A stretch of 64,000 bases of DNA from JANLYC01 sp963750495 (GCA_963750495.1 CAVVQV010000007.1:124001-188000); one strand, 5' to 3'. Positions 25,669 through 34,870 are shown, numbered from the stretch's first letter. Translations and numbers: made by a program. The notes: generated by a model from the letters alone, not told the origin.

Positions 25669-26453
25669 GCCGCCACCTCCGTCGTCGTCCGCCGGTCCTC
25701 CACATCGCGCCGCAGCCAGCTGATCAGCACCCGACTCCACACGAACCAGCCCACGAGCAGGACCACGATCGCCCAGTCGGACCCCGGCCAGGCCAGGCTC
25801 TCGCGCCCGGACCGGAAGATTCCGAGTCCCTCGAGCGACCAGAACGTTCCGAAGGTCGTCAACATCAGCCCGACGCCGTACTTCAGGGTGTTCTCGGGGA
25901 CGGCCGACAAGGGGCGGTGCACGGCCACGCCCAGGACCAGCACGACCAGCGCGGCCGCACCCCCGCCCGCGGAGGCAAGCGGCACGTTGTCCGCGTTCAA
26001 GCCGAACGTGATGACGATGAACACCACCTCGACGCCCTCGAGGAAGACCCCCTTGAGCGACACGATGAAGCCGAACGCGTCGACGCCGAGGATCGTGCGG
26101 GCTTTGGCGGTACGCGCCGCGGCGGTCTGCTCGGCGTACTCCGCTTCCTCGTCGTGCAGTGACTTGAGCCCGGCCGATCGCAGGATGGCCTTGCGCAGCC
26201 ACTGCAGTCCGAAGATGAGCATCAACGTGCCGACGACGAGCTGCAGCGCCGCGGTCGGCAGCCAGTTCGCCAGCGCATACCCCGCGGCGACGGTGAACGC
26301 CGCCAGCGCGAGCAGCGCCACCACGGTGCCGGCTGCGGCTGCGCGCCAGCCGCGGGTGATCCCCATCGCCAGCACGATCGTCAGCGCCTCGACACACTCC
26401 ACGAAGGAGGCCACGAACGTGGACGTCAGGAGAGCCCAGTCGGCTGCGGTCAC
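25665..26453 (-). CDS. COG4280-type polytopic membrane protein
   Basis: A 262-residue protein with seven hydrophobic segments and an internal duplication: FVECVEALTIVLAMG (about 15-29) and FLEGVEVVFIVITFG (about 136-150). Each repeat carries a membrane-embedded Glu pair, recalling the REGLE motifs of FTR1/EfeU iron permeases, so metal transport is possible but unproven. A cytoplasmic Glu/Ala-rich loop separates the halves. It is followed by the coupled 68-residue membrane protein. The start at 26453 lies 9 bp from the histidine kinase stop on the same strand. Confidence 0.75.
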   Translation of the reverse strand: MTAADWALLTSTFVASFVECVEALTIVLAMGITRGWRAAAAGTVVALLALAAFTVAAGYALANWLPTAALQLVVGTLMLIFGLQWLRKAILRSAGLKSLHDEEAEYAEQTAAARTAKARTILGVDAFGFIVSLKGVFLEGVEVVFIVITFGLNADNVPLASAGGGAAALVVLVLGVAVHRPLSAVPENTLKYGVGLMLTTFGTFWSLEGLGIFRSGRESLAWPGSDWAIVVLLVGWFVWSRVLISWLRRDVEDRRTTTEVAA

Positions 26454-26462
26454 GACGCCAGA

Positions 26463-27854
26463 CTAGGCGTCCAGGTCGGCGGGTGGTGCCGGGAGGTGGA
26501 CGACGAACAGCGCACCGGGCCCGGCACCGTTGCCGGACACCACCGTCACGTCTCCGCCATGGCGGCGGGCGATCTCGCGGGCGATGGACAGTCCCAGGCC
26601 GGTCCCCCCGGTTCCCCGCTCGCGACTCTCGTCGAGCCGTACGAACCGCTCGAAGATCCGCTCCTCCTCCCCCGGTGGCACGCCGGCCCCGTCGTCCCCG
26701 ATCTCGAGCACGGCTGTCGTGCCGTCGCGGTGCAGCCGCAGCGACACGGTCGAGCTCGTATGCCGGGTCGCGTTGTCGACCAGGTTGCGCACCAGCCGGC
26801 TGACCTGATCGTGGTCACCGCGCATCCGGACGGGCTCGACCGCCGACCTGACGTCCCATCGTCCGAGCCGCCGCAACCTGGCCGCCTCGGTCTGCACGAT
26901 GTCGTCGAGGTCGACGTCGACGATCGTCTGTCGCGGGTCGTTGTCGTCGAAACGCGCCAACAGCAGCAGGTCAGCGACGAGATGCTCGAGCCGCTCGAGC
27001 TCGGCCAGCGTGTCCCGGCTCGTTCCGGGCCAGTCGGTGTTGGTCGGGTGGGCAAGCGAGATCTCCTGCGAGGTCCGGATCGCGGTGAGTGGGCTGCGCA
27101 GCTCGTGGGAGGCGTCGGCCACGAAGCGTCGCTGCCGGGCCGATGCGGCCTCCAACCGTTCGAGCATTTCGTTCATGGTCTCCGCGAGCCGGGTGATCTC
27201 GTCGCCCGCAGGTGAGACGGGGACGCGTGCTGACCTGTCGCGAGCCGTAATGTCGGCGACCCGGTTCCGCATCTGCCGCACAGGGGCGAGCGCCAGGCCG
27301 GTCAGCCAGTACGAGATCAGGCCGACCAGCACGACCACGACGGGGAGCCCGATGGCCAGCAGCCGGACCACGACACCGGTGGCCTTTTCGACGGTGTCCA
27401 GGCTCTCCGCGGTGATGACGAAGGCGTCTCCGTTCGCCGTCGCGACACCTCGCACGACCACGACGTAGGAGTCGTCGTGCTCCTCGGGCAGGTTGTCGAC
27501 ATACACGACCGAGCTGGAGCCCGGCGCCGGGCGCGCGGGGACCACCGGCGGTGACTCCTCGATCGAGTCGCTGGCGGCCAAGACGGATCCGTCCGGGCTC
27601 ACGATCTGGACGATCGCCTCGTCCCGGCGCACGAGCCTTTCGAGCCTGTTTCGCGACAGACCGGTCGAGTCGAGCTGGCTGGCCAGCTCATCCGCGTGCT
27701 GCTCGGTCAGGGCGGTGATCGCGTTGCGGAGCTGGCGTTCCTGCACCAGGACAAACCCTGTGCCCGCCAGCACGAGCACGACCGCGACGAGAAACGTCGC
27801 CGTAAACGACGTCCGGACCCGGACGCCGGCCAGCGGGCGCCGGCTAGCCACCAT
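26463..27854 (-). CDS. OmpR-system sensor histidine kinase
   Basis: A 463-residue kinase: membrane span 1 (about 19-37), an extracytoplasmic sensor of about 125 residues, span 2 (about 163-185), HAMP (about 186-240), HisKA with FVADASHELRSPLTAIRTS (His250) and an HATPase domain with GDDGAGVPPGEEERIFERFV and GTGLGLSIAREI. The sensor region has no recognised family. Its GTG start overlaps the response regulator stop by 11 bp, so the pair is an operon, regulator first. Signal unknown. Confidence 0.92.
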   Translation of the reverse strand: MVASRRPLAGVRVRTSFTATFLVAVVLVLAGTGFVLVQERQLRNAITALTEQHADELASQLDSTGLSRNRLERLVRRDEAIVQIVSPDGSVLAASDSIEESPPVVPARPAPGSSSVVYVDNLPEEHDDSYVVVVRGVATANGDAFVITAESLDTVEKATGVVVRLLAIGLPVVVVLVGLISYWLTGLALAPVRQMRNRVADITARDRSARVPVSPAGDEITRLAETMNEMLERLEAASARQRRFVADASHELRSPLTAIRTSQEISLAHPTNTDWPGTSRDTLAELERLEHLVADLLLLARFDDNDPRQTIVDVDLDDIVQTEAARLRRLGRWDVRSAVEPVRMRGDHDQVSRLVRNLVDNATRHTSSTVSLRLHRDGTTAVLEIGDDGAGVPPGEEERIFERFVRLDESRERGTGGTGLGLSIAREIARRHGGDVTVVSGNGAGPGALFVVHLPAPPADLDA

Positions 27855-28521
27855 CGGCCGCCAACCGGTAGCCCATGCCGCGTAACGTCTCGATCGCGTG
27901 CCGGTTGAACGGGTGGTCGATCTTGCGGCGCAGATAGCCGACGTAGACCTCGACCACGTTGTCGTCGCCGTCGTAGTACGCGTCCCAGACGTTCTGCAGG
28001 ATGTCGGTCTTGCTGACCACCTCCCCCGTACGACGCATGAGGAAGTGCAGCAGGCCGAACTCCCGTGGCGTCAGGCTGATCGGGGTGTCGCCACGCATCA
28101 CGGCGGCCGCCCCGGGGTCTAGCTGGAGGTCCCCGGCGGTCAGCACGACCGGGCGGGCGGGTGCACCTCGGCGGACCAGGGCGCGCAACCTGGCCACGAG
28201 CACGGCGAACGCAAACGGCTTCGTCAGGTAGTCGTCGGCGCCGAGGTCGAACGCGTCCACCTGGTCGAGGTCACCGTCCTTGGCGGTCAGCATGATGACG
28301 GGCGTCCAGTTCTCGGCCTCCCGGATGCGGCGACACACGTCATAGCCGTTCAGTCCGGGCAGCATGATGTCGAGGACGATCACGTCGTAGCCGTTGTTCT
28401 GCGCGGCCCAGAGGCCATCGGGCCCGCTGGCCTCGACGTCTACGACGAAGCCCTCGGCGACGAGCCCGCGACGAATCGCGTCCGCCAGCCGAACCTCGTC
28501 CTCGACCACGAGCACCCGCAC
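27844..28521 (-). CDS. OmpR-family response regulator
   Basis: A 225-residue regulator: receiver domain with phospho-acceptor Asp51 (VIVLDIMLPGLNGYD) and VIMLTAK, then a winged helix (LTPREFGLLHFLMRR, VVEVYVGYLRRKID). GTG at 28521 is chosen because GGGAGGTG precedes it. The N-terminal 40 residues of the longest reading are unlike the family. It overlaps its cognate kinase gene. No 11-bp direct-repeat operator of the kind seen near 30.9 kb is visible upstream. Confidence 0.92.
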   Translation of the reverse strand: MRVLVVEDEVRLADAIRRGLVAEGFVVDVEASGPDGLWAAQNNGYDVIVLDIMLPGLNGYDVCRRIREAENWTPVIMLTAKDGDLDQVDAFDLGADDYLTKPFAFAVLVARLRALVRRGAPARPVVLTAGDLQLDPGAAAVMRGDTPISLTPREFGLLHFLMRRTGEVVSKTDILQNVWDAYYDGDDNVVEVYVGYLRRKIDHPFNRHAIETLRGMGYRLAADGG

Positions 28522-28667
28522 CGTTCGACACCTCCCGGCCTGTCGTTGCTGCCATTCTCCTCGCTGCGGCTGTGCCACCGCTGAGAACGGACCGGATTCG
28601 AGCGTCGGGGGGTCAGTGGTGATGACTGGGAGCGACGGCACGACCGGCCGCGATCAGCGCCGTCACG

Positions 28668-30122
28668 TCACCCGGATGGAGCGCTCGCGGAGGGCCACAA
28701 CACCGTCGCCACCGTGCCCTCCGCGTGGTCGCACTCGATCGGGAACTGCTCGCCGAATCGCTCGTGCCGGCCGCCACAACACAATCGCAGCTCGCCCCCG
28801 GAGGCCAGCACCGTCGTCTTCACGAGAGAGAGACCGAGGCCCGACCCCGCTCGGTTGCGCGCCTCCGGCGCCCGGACGAAGCGGTCCGGGGCGGCGGCCA
28901 ACGTGGCTGGATCCATGCCGGCGCCGCGGTCGGTGACCATCAGCCGGGCAGCTCCCGCGACCTGATCGACGGCCACGGTGATCGGCGGTGCGCCGTGCTT
29001 CAGGGCATTGTCGAGCAGGTTGACAACGACCCGCTCCAGGCGGACATGGTCAACGGCAACACGCGTCTCGCCGCTGGTCAGGACCTGCAGCGTCCCCGCC
29101 GCGGACCCGGCCCTCTCGGACGTCACCAGCGCCCGGTGGCGTTCGGCCTGGGTGCGCGCCACCAGGGCCAGGTCGGTCACCTCGGAGGCTGCGGCGTCAC
29201 TGTCCGCCGCCCCCACCTCCAGCAGCTGGTCGGCCAGCCGGGAGATACGGTCGATGTCGACGGTGATCTCGTCCAGGACGGCCTCGTGCTCAGCGATCGT
29301 GCGCGAGCGCCGGCGCGCCAGCTGGACGCGTGTGCCGATCAGCGTCAACGGAGTCCGTAGCTCGTGACTCGCGTCGTTGACGAACCTGCGTTCGTGCTCG
29401 AGCGCCTCCTCGAGGGCTGCGAGCATCTGGTTCAGTGAATGACCGAGCCGGGTGATCTCGTCATCTCGATCAGCCGGCACGTCCAGCCGTACGCCGCTAG
29501 CGCCCCTCGTCACCTCGATCGCCTGGCGCCGATACCTCTCGACCGGCTTCAGGGCAGCCCGGGCCAACCGATCACCTACGAAGGCAGCCAGCACCAGGGT
29601 CGCCAACCCCGCAACCGACAGCTGCAGCAGCACTTCTCTCAAGGCCGCGTCTCGCTGGTCCCTCGACGCCGCAACGGCGACGACGGCGGCCGACTCCCCG
29701 GCGTTCGACGTCAACGCGACGCCGTAGACGCGGGTCGCCTCGCTGTCCTCGAGCAGGACTCTGCCGCTGTCGTGCCAAATGGGCCGCTCGAGCGCCGACG
29801 AGACTTCTGCCGGCGAAAGCAACGGCCGCGCCGAGGGGTACGGGCTCTGCGCCAGGACAGTGCCGGCGGAGTCGAAGACCTGGTAGCGCTCGCCGCTGAA
29901 CAGGTCCGAGAGACCCGCCAGCTTTCCTGTCCGCTCGATCTGGGCTGACAGGCGCGAGCCGGTCAACGCGAGCTCCGAGTTCAGCTCGTGGTCCAGCGCG
30001 GCCTTCACCTGCAGGTAGACGAACGCTCCGGCACCGGCGAGGACGACCAGCATGGCGGCGGCGAAACCGGCGACCAGGCGGACCCGTAGGGAGAGCCCAC
30101 CGACGAACCCGGCGAGCCTCAT
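28668..30122 (-). CDS. Sensor histidine kinase of the envelope regulon
   Basis: A 484-residue kinase: membrane span 1 (about 15-37), an extracytoplasmic domain (about 38-165), span 2 (about 165-182), HAMP, HisKA with FVNDASHELRTPLTLIGTR (His253), and an HATPase domain with VTDRGAGMDPA and GLGLSLVKTTV. The start overlaps the stop of the regulator gene (ATGA). Because the regulator gene and the adjacent PAP2 and flippase promoters share the same operator type, this kinase probably controls those envelope genes. Its ligand is unknown. Confidence 0.92.
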   Translation of the reverse strand: MRLAGFVGGLSLRVRLVAGFAAAMLVVLAGAGAFVYLQVKAALDHELNSELALTGSRLSAQIERTGKLAGLSDLFSGERYQVFDSAGTVLAQSPYPSARPLLSPAEVSSALERPIWHDSGRVLLEDSEATRVYGVALTSNAGESAAVVAVAASRDQRDAALREVLLQLSVAGLATLVLAAFVGDRLARAALKPVERYRRQAIEVTRGASGVRLDVPADRDDEITRLGHSLNQMLAALEEALEHERRFVNDASHELRTPLTLIGTRVQLARRRSRTIAEHEAVLDEITVDIDRISRLADQLLEVGAADSDAAASEVTDLALVARTQAERHRALVTSERAGSAAGTLQVLTSGETRVAVDHVRLERVVVNLLDNALKHGAPPITVAVDQVAGAARLMVTDRGAGMDPATLAAAPDRFVRAPEARNRAGSGLGLSLVKTTVLASGGELRLCCGGRHERFGEQFPIECDHAEGTVATVLWPSASAPSG

Positions 30123-30814
30123 CGTGGAGATTCGACGTCGACGCGGTAGCCCGCGTTGCGCACCGTGGTGATCGTGTTCGTGCCGAAGGGCCGGTCGATC
30201 TTGGCGCGCAGCGCGGCCACATGGACGTCGATCACGTTGCTGCGGATGTCGGTCTCACCGTCCCAGACGTCGTCGAGGATCCGGAAGCGGCTCACCACCT
30301 GCCCCGCCCGGGCGACGAGCAGGTTCAAGATGTCGAACTCCCTCGCTGAGAGGCCGATGTCCTGTCCGTCGCGGTACACGCGTCTCGACAGGGGTTCGAC
30401 CGTCAGGCTGCCGACGTGGAGTGGCTGATCGTCGACGTCGCCGATCGATCGACGATGCAGCGCGCGCAGCCGGGCCAGCAGCTCATCGAGGTCGAAGGGT
30501 TTGCCGAGGTAGTCGTCGGCGCCCGCATCGAGTCCCGCAATCCGGTCCCGGACTGCGCCGCGCGCCGTCAGCATCAGCACGGGAGTTCGCGATCCCAGGC
30601 TCCGCAGCCGGCGGCACACGGTGATGCCGTCCATGCCGGGCAGCATCCAGTCGAGCAGGATGACCTCGAACTCACCGGATGGGCCACCAGGGGCTGCTGC
30701 CTCCAGGGCCGCGAGACCGTCGTGCTGCACCTCGACGTCCCAGCCCGCCTCGGTAGCCGACTGGGACAGCAACGTGGCCAGGCGCACGTCGTCCTCAGCG
30801 ATCAGGACGCGCAC
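30119..30814 (-). CDS. OmpR-family response regulator of the envelope regulon
   Basis: A 231-residue regulator: receiver domain with Asp55 (EVILLDWMLPGMDG) and a winged-helix domain (LSAREFDILNLLVARAG, NVIDVHVAALRAKID). The GTG start has GGGAG upstream. Its own promoter and those of the PAP2 gene and the flippase operon carry two hexamers spaced 11 bp apart, the normal footprint of OmpR/PhoB dimers. This regulator is therefore the best candidate to bind them, and to be autoregulated. It is divergent from the PAP2 gene by 126 bp. Confidence 0.92.
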   Translation of the reverse strand: MRVLIAEDDVRLATLLSQSATEAGWDVEVQHDGLAALEAAAPGGPSGEFEVILLDWMLPGMDGITVCRRLRSLGSRTPVLMLTARGAVRDRIAGLDAGADDYLGKPFDLDELLARLRALHRRSIGDVDDQPLHVGSLTVEPLSRRVYRDGQDIGLSAREFDILNLLVARAGQVVSRFRILDDVWDGETDIRSNVIDVHVAALRAKIDRPFGTNTITTVRNAGYRVDVESPR

Positions 30815-30849
30815 GCCGGGCTCCCGTCACCGGTTGAGTTCATGACAGC

Positions 30850-30882
30850 AGCGTAGTCACGGCAGGTGAAGGCGGAGTGAAG
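30850..30882 (-). promoter_or_regulatory. OmpR-type promoter of the two-component operon
   Basis: Read on the reverse strand: CTTCAC (30882-30877), 5 bp, CTTCAC (30871-30866), 10 bp, TACGCT (30855-30850) as -10. The two hexamers start 11 bp apart and the -10 starts 16 bp after the second, identical to the two promoters at 30894 and 31660. Confidence 0.7.
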
Positions 30883-30893
30883 ATCACGTTCGC

Positions 30894-30926
30894 CTTCATC
30901 TCTCCTTCATGCGCCTTCCCTAGCGT
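30894..30926 (+). promoter_or_regulatory. OmpR-type promoter of the PAP2 gene
   Basis: CTTCAT (30894-30899), 5 bp, CTTCAT (30905-30910), 10 bp, TAGCGT (30921-30926). It stands in the -35 position, as expected for activation by an OmpR/PhoB-type regulator. Confidence 0.72.
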
Positions 30927-30940
30927 CCTACGGAGGCAGG

Positions 30941-31630
30941 TTGACTACCGCCGATCGAACGACGCCCGCACACAGAACGGGGAGCCTCGTGGATTTCTTC
31001 CACCGACTCGATGACCGGTTGTTCCGCGCCACCAACTCATTGGCGCGGCACACCGACTGGTTGCACACGCCCATGAGTGACTACGCCCGCTTCGGCGTGA
31101 TCCTGTTCGCGGGCCTGCTCGTCATCGGGCTGTTGATGGCCCGCCATCTCGACAACAGGACGCTGGCAGCTGCCGGTTGGGCACCGGTCGCGACGCTGCT
31201 GGCCGTCGCGGCCAACCAACCGCTGAGCCGGGCGGTCCACGAGGCCCGTCCCTACGACACCCATCCGCACGTCCTGGTGCTGGTCGCCCGCTCGACCGAC
31301 TGGTCGTTCCCCTCCGACCATTCCGTGATGGCCGGTGCGGTCGCCGTCGGCCTGCTGCTGGTGTCTCGCCGGCTCGGGCTCATCGCCACGGCGGCGGCCG
31401 TCCTCATCGCGTTCGCCCGCGTGTACGTTGCGGCCCACTACCCGTGGGATGTCGTTGCCGGCCTGGCGCTCGGCGGAGCCGTCGCCTACGCATCCTGGCT
31501 GCTCCTCCGTACGCCGCTCACCGACTTCACCGGGTGGCTTCGACGCCAACCCGTGCTGTCGAGTGTCTTCGCGCCGGCCGGTATCGAGGCGGATCTCGAC
31601 CGGTTGGGGTTCATCGGCCACCAGCGCTGA
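30941..31630 (+). CDS. PAP2-family membrane phosphatase
   Basis: A 229-residue integral membrane phosphatase with the three PAP2 motifs: AVHEARPYD (motif 1), SFPSDHSVMAG (motif 2, catalytic His) and RVYVAAHYPWDVVAG (motif 3). About five membrane spans. The family dephosphorylates phosphatidate, phosphatidylglycerol phosphate or undecaprenyl pyrophosphate at the outer membrane face. TTG start with GGAGG 5 bp before it. It is divergent from the two-component operon and shares its operator type, so its job is tied to the flippase-glycosyltransferase operon that follows. Confidence 0.9.
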   Translation: MTTADRTTPAHRTGSLVDFFHRLDDRLFRATNSLARHTDWLHTPMSDYARFGVILFAGLLVIGLLMARHLDNRTLAAAGWAPVATLLAVAANQPLSRAVHEARPYDTHPHVLVLVARSTDWSFPSDHSVMAGAVAVGLLLVSRRLGLIATAAAVLIAFARVYVAAHYPWDVVAGLALGGAVAYASWLLLRTPLTDFTGWLRRQPVLSSVFAPAGIEADLDRLGFIGHQR

Positions 31631-31659
31631 CCGCACCGACCACGCCACGTCGATACAGC

Positions 31660-31692
31660 CTTCATCCCACCTTCACGTCCGCTTCGTAGCGT
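31660..31692 (+). promoter_or_regulatory. OmpR-type promoter of the flippase-GT-deacetylase operon
   Basis: CTTCAT (31660-31665), 5 bp, CTTCAC (31671-31676), 10 bp, TAGCGT (31687-31692). Both spacings equal those of the promoter at 30894-30926. Confidence 0.72.
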
Positions 31693-31746
31693 CGGAACCG
31701 TCCACACACCACCACCGGTCCCGCGTCACCACGAAGGAGCCGTCTC

Positions 31747-32853
31747 ATGACGTCGCACGAGCGCTCGATCTCGAGGCGCCGACTGATCTGGTGCCTCAAG
31801 GCTCTTGCGTCTGTCGCCCTGGCGGCCGTGATGTTCGTCCTGGTCATGCCCGCCGTGGTCGGCGCCACCTGGTCGCAGCTACCGACAGCGCTGGGTCGCG
31901 TGTCCCTGCTCGACCTGCTTCTGCTGACGGCACTGTGGCTCGGCGGCCTGGTCGTGCACACCGTGGTGCTCACGGCCGCGATGCCCGCTCTGTCCCACCG
32001 TCGCGCGCTCACGCTGAGCCTGACCGGGAGCGCTGTCTCCAACGTCAGCCCGTTGGCAGGCGCGGTCGGGATCGGGCTGAACTACCACATGAGTCGGGTC
32101 TGGGGCTTCACCCGGGCGGAGTTCGTGGTCTTCACGTTCGTCACGAACCTGTGGGACGTGATGTCGAAGCTGATCGTCCCGGCGGCGATCCTCGCGACCC
32201 TGGTCGCCCGGTCCCGCGTGGCCCAAGGGGTCATGACCTATACGGCAGTCGTGACCATGGCGACGTTGGCAGCGCTGCTGCTGGTCGTGCTGACCGTCGT
32301 GCTGAACGAGTCGGCGGCCCGCGTCGTCGCCAACGGCGTCGATCGGGTCGTCCGCGGAGTGCGGCACCTCATGCGACGGCCGAGAAGCGTCGATGTCATG
32401 AGCGGCTTCCTCGACCTGAGAGCACGAAGCAGCTCCCGGATCCGCAGCTCGTGGTCCCGCCTGACCGCTGGCCATCTGGCGTACGCCGCCCTCCTCCTGG
32501 CCCTGCTCTGGAGCTGTCTCCGCCTCACCGGCAGCGGTCTGACGCCGTCCCAGATCTTGGCGGGCTTCGCCGTCGAGCGCCTCCTCACGCTGGCGTTCCT
32601 GACGCCCGGCGGTGCCGGAGTCGTCGAGGTCGGTCTCGCCGGCTTCCTGGTGGCAGCCGGCGGAGACCCGGTCGGCACGGTGGCGGGTGTGCTGTTGTAC
32701 CGCGCGTTCACGTTCCTGCTCGAGATCCCGGTCGGCGGCACGCTGCTGGCCGGCTGGGTTTGGATGCGTCGTCGCGCCCCTCGCCGGCCAAGCCCCTACC
32801 CGCTCGAGCTTCAACGCGCGCTCGTGGCCGCCAACGGAGAGGCTCCCCGCTGA
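31747..32853 (+). CDS. LPG-synthase-type transmembrane protein (AglD/MprF flippase-like)
   Basis: A 368-residue protein of the lysylphosphatidylglycerol-synthase transmembrane family (UPF0104), with about eight spans and the signature SNVSPLAGAVGIGLNYHMSR, then FLTPGGAGVVEVGLAGFLV. The aminoacyl-transferase domain of full MprF is absent, so it is not a lysyl-PG synthase by itself. Stand-alone members are proposed to flip or bind lipids and glycolipids. AAGGAG precedes the ATG. The stop overlaps the glycosyltransferase start (TGATG), so it is first in the operon. It probably moves the lipid made by the next two enzymes. Confidence 0.87.
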   Translation: MTSHERSISRRRLIWCLKALASVALAAVMFVLVMPAVVGATWSQLPTALGRVSLLDLLLLTALWLGGLVVHTVVLTAAMPALSHRRALTLSLTGSAVSNVSPLAGAVGIGLNYHMSRVWGFTRAEFVVFTFVTNLWDVMSKLIVPAAILATLVARSRVAQGVMTYTAVVTMATLAALLLVVLTVVLNESAARVVANGVDRVVRGVRHLMRRPRSVDVMSGFLDLRARSSSRIRSSWSRLTAGHLAYAALLLALLWSCLRLTGSGLTPSQILAGFAVERLLTLAFLTPGGAGVVEVGLAGFLVAAGGDPVGTVAGVLLYRAFTFLLEIPVGGTLLAGWVWMRRRAPRRPSPYPLELQRALVAANGEAPR

Positions 32854-34007
32854 TGCGCATCCTTCATGTGACGGACTGCTACCTGCCGCAGGTCGGCGGC
32901 ATCGAGATGCACGTCCACGACCTGGCCGAGCGCCAACGTCGTACCGGACACGACGTGCACGTCCTCACGAGCACGCCCGGCCCGGAAGCCCTCGACCCCA
33001 CCTGGGTCCGGCGCGTGGGTGGCCGCACGCCGACCGGGATCGGGCGCTCCCTTGCCGCCACCCGTCGGGTGCAAGAGGTACTGCTGAGCGAGCCTTTCGA
33101 CGTGGTCCACGCCCACGTGTCGGTGGTCTCGCCGCTGTCGATGTCGACCGCTCGCCAAGCCGCCGCGCTGCATGTGCCGACCGTGGTGACCGTGCACTCG
33201 CTCTGGTCTGCCCTGGGTCCGGTTCCGCCGGTGCTGGAATCGCTCTTCCGGATGCGAACCTGGCCCGTGGTCTGGTCCGCCGTCAGTTCGGTGGCGGCGG
33301 AAGCGCTGCGGGAGACGCTCGGCGGTGTGGCCACAGTCGCCTCGGTTCCCAACGGAGTCGACCCGGACGAGTGGCAACCGCAGACTCACCCGTTCGACAG
33401 CGACCTGACGATCGCGTGTGTGATGCGCCTCGCCCGGCGCAAGCGGCCCATGCCGTTGCTGCGCATGGTGCGACGGTTGCGTCAGCAGGTCTCCGCCGAG
33501 ATCGACTTCCGCGTCGTCATCATCGGCGACGGCCCCGAGCGACCGGCGATGGAGCGCTTCCTTCGAGCGCACCGGATGGACGGCTGGGTCCAGCTGCTGG
33601 GGAAGCTCGACCGCCCGCAGATCCTCGACGTGCTCCAGTCGTCGCATCTCTATGTCTCGCCCGCAGAGATGGAGTCCTTCGGCATCGCCGCGCTGGAGGC
33701 TCGCTGCACGGGCCTCCCGGTCGTGGCCAGCTCGCGTGGCGGAGTCGGCGAGTTCGTCACCGATGGAGTCGACGGCCTGTTGGCCTCCTCGGACCGTGAC
33801 ATGGTCGCTGCCATGCAGCGGTTGCTGACCGACCCGTCTCTTCGTCGCGCGATAGCACTGCACAACGCGGCGGTCACCCCAACGGCGACCTGGACAGCCG
33901 CGGTGGCCGGGGCGACGCGACTGTACGAGCTGGCGCAGCGGCAGCTGCAGCTGCAGGATGTCCCGGTCGACGCGATGCACGCCCTGGTCAGCGAGGTGCC
34001 GGCATGA
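32853..34007 (+). CDS. GT4-family glycosyltransferase
   Basis: A 384-residue GT-B glycosyltransferase: the N-terminal fold starts CYLPQVGGIEMHVHDLA, the C-terminal nucleotide-sugar domain has VMRLARRKRPMPLL, VVIIGDGPERPAME and the retaining E-x7-E motif AEMESFGIAALEA. It acts at the inner face of the membrane on a lipid or sugar acceptor. ATG overlaps the preceding stop by 1 bp, and its own stop overlaps the deacetylase start (ATGA). With a PIG-L deacetylase beside it, transfer of GlcNAc is a reasonable inference. Confidence 0.9.
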   Translation: MRILHVTDCYLPQVGGIEMHVHDLAERQRRTGHDVHVLTSTPGPEALDPTWVRRVGGRTPTGIGRSLAATRRVQEVLLSEPFDVVHAHVSVVSPLSMSTARQAAALHVPTVVTVHSLWSALGPVPPVLESLFRMRTWPVVWSAVSSVAAEALRETLGGVATVASVPNGVDPDEWQPQTHPFDSDLTIACVMRLARRKRPMPLLRMVRRLRQQVSAEIDFRVVIIGDGPERPAMERFLRAHRMDGWVQLLGKLDRPQILDVLQSSHLYVSPAEMESFGIAALEARCTGLPVVASSRGGVGEFVTDGVDGLLASSDRDMVAAMQRLLTDPSLRRAIALHNAAVTPTATWTAAVAGATRLYELAQRQLQLQDVPVDAMHALVSEVPA

Positions 34008-34870
34008 GGACAGCACCTCCGACCTGCACGGTCGTCTCGTTCCACGCCCATCCCGACGACGAGGCACTCCTCACCGCCGGCACGCTCGCCCGGCTCAGCG
34101 CTGCGGGGAATCGGGTGGTCCTGGTCATGGCGACTGCCGGCGAGGCGGGACTCGCCGTGGCCTCGCACGGCCAGGGTGCGGCCCTGGCGGAGACGCGGAG
34201 TGCGGAGCTGCGTGCCTCGACGAAGGCCATCGGCATCTCGTCGGTGATCCACCTGGGTTACGCCGACAGCGGATACCCGCGAGCGCAGGCCCAGCACCAC
34301 AAGGAACGGGCCCCGGCCACGGCGACGGCCTTCGCCGACGAGGAAGTCGAGCGCGCGGCTGAGCGCCTTGCGAGCGTGCTGTTGGACGAGGGCGCCGACA
34401 TCCTCACGATCTACGACCCCAACGGCGGTTACGGGCACCCCGACCATGTCCAGGTGCACCGTGTCGGCATGCGCGCCGCTGAGCTGGCCCGCACGCCACT
34501 CGTCCTGGAGGCCACGGTCGACCGGACGGCGCTGCTGCGGGTCGGTCGGCTGCTCCATGCTCTCCGCCACCTGCGCCGACTTCCCCAGCTCCCCGACCCG
34601 CAGAACATCTACACCGCGCGGTCCGACCTCACGCACCGGATCGACGTACGACACCAATGGCGAGCCAAGCGGGCCGCGATGCAAGCTCATGTCAGCCAGG
34701 CCGAGTCCGACGACGCCGTCCGGACGTTGGCGCTGTTCCTGCGCCTACCGCGGCCTCTGTTCCGGCTGGTCTTCCGTTACGAGTGGTTCCGCGAGGTCGG
34801 ACGTGAGCCCGGGCCGCGTCTGCTCGCCGACCTCCCGCTCCCTCCGAAACATGGGAGCTGGCGCCGATGA
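34004..34870 (+). CDS. PIG-L-family zinc N-deacetylase
   Basis: A 288-residue LmbE/PIG-L deacetylase with the zinc motif FHAHPDDEALL and the second-site GGYGHPDHVQVHR. Known members remove the acetyl group from GlcNAc-phosphatidylinositol, GlcNAc-inositol (MshB) or related glycolipids. Coupled by ATGA to the glycosyltransferase, so the likely substrate is that enzyme's product, giving a free amino sugar. No signal peptide. The last gene of the tightly coupled operon; the PhoX-like gene begins 157 bp later. Confidence 0.9.
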   Translation: MRTAPPTCTVVSFHAHPDDEALLTAGTLARLSAAGNRVVLVMATAGEAGLAVASHGQGAALAETRSAELRASTKAIGISSVIHLGYADSGYPRAQAQHHKERAPATATAFADEEVERAAERLASVLLDEGADILTIYDPNGGYGHPDHVQVHRVGMRAAELARTPLVLEATVDRTALLRVGRLLHALRHLRRLPQLPDPQNIYTARSDLTHRIDVRHQWRAKRAAMQAHVSQAESDDAVRTLALFLRLPRPLFRLVFRYEWFREVGREPGPRLLADLPLPPKHGSWRR

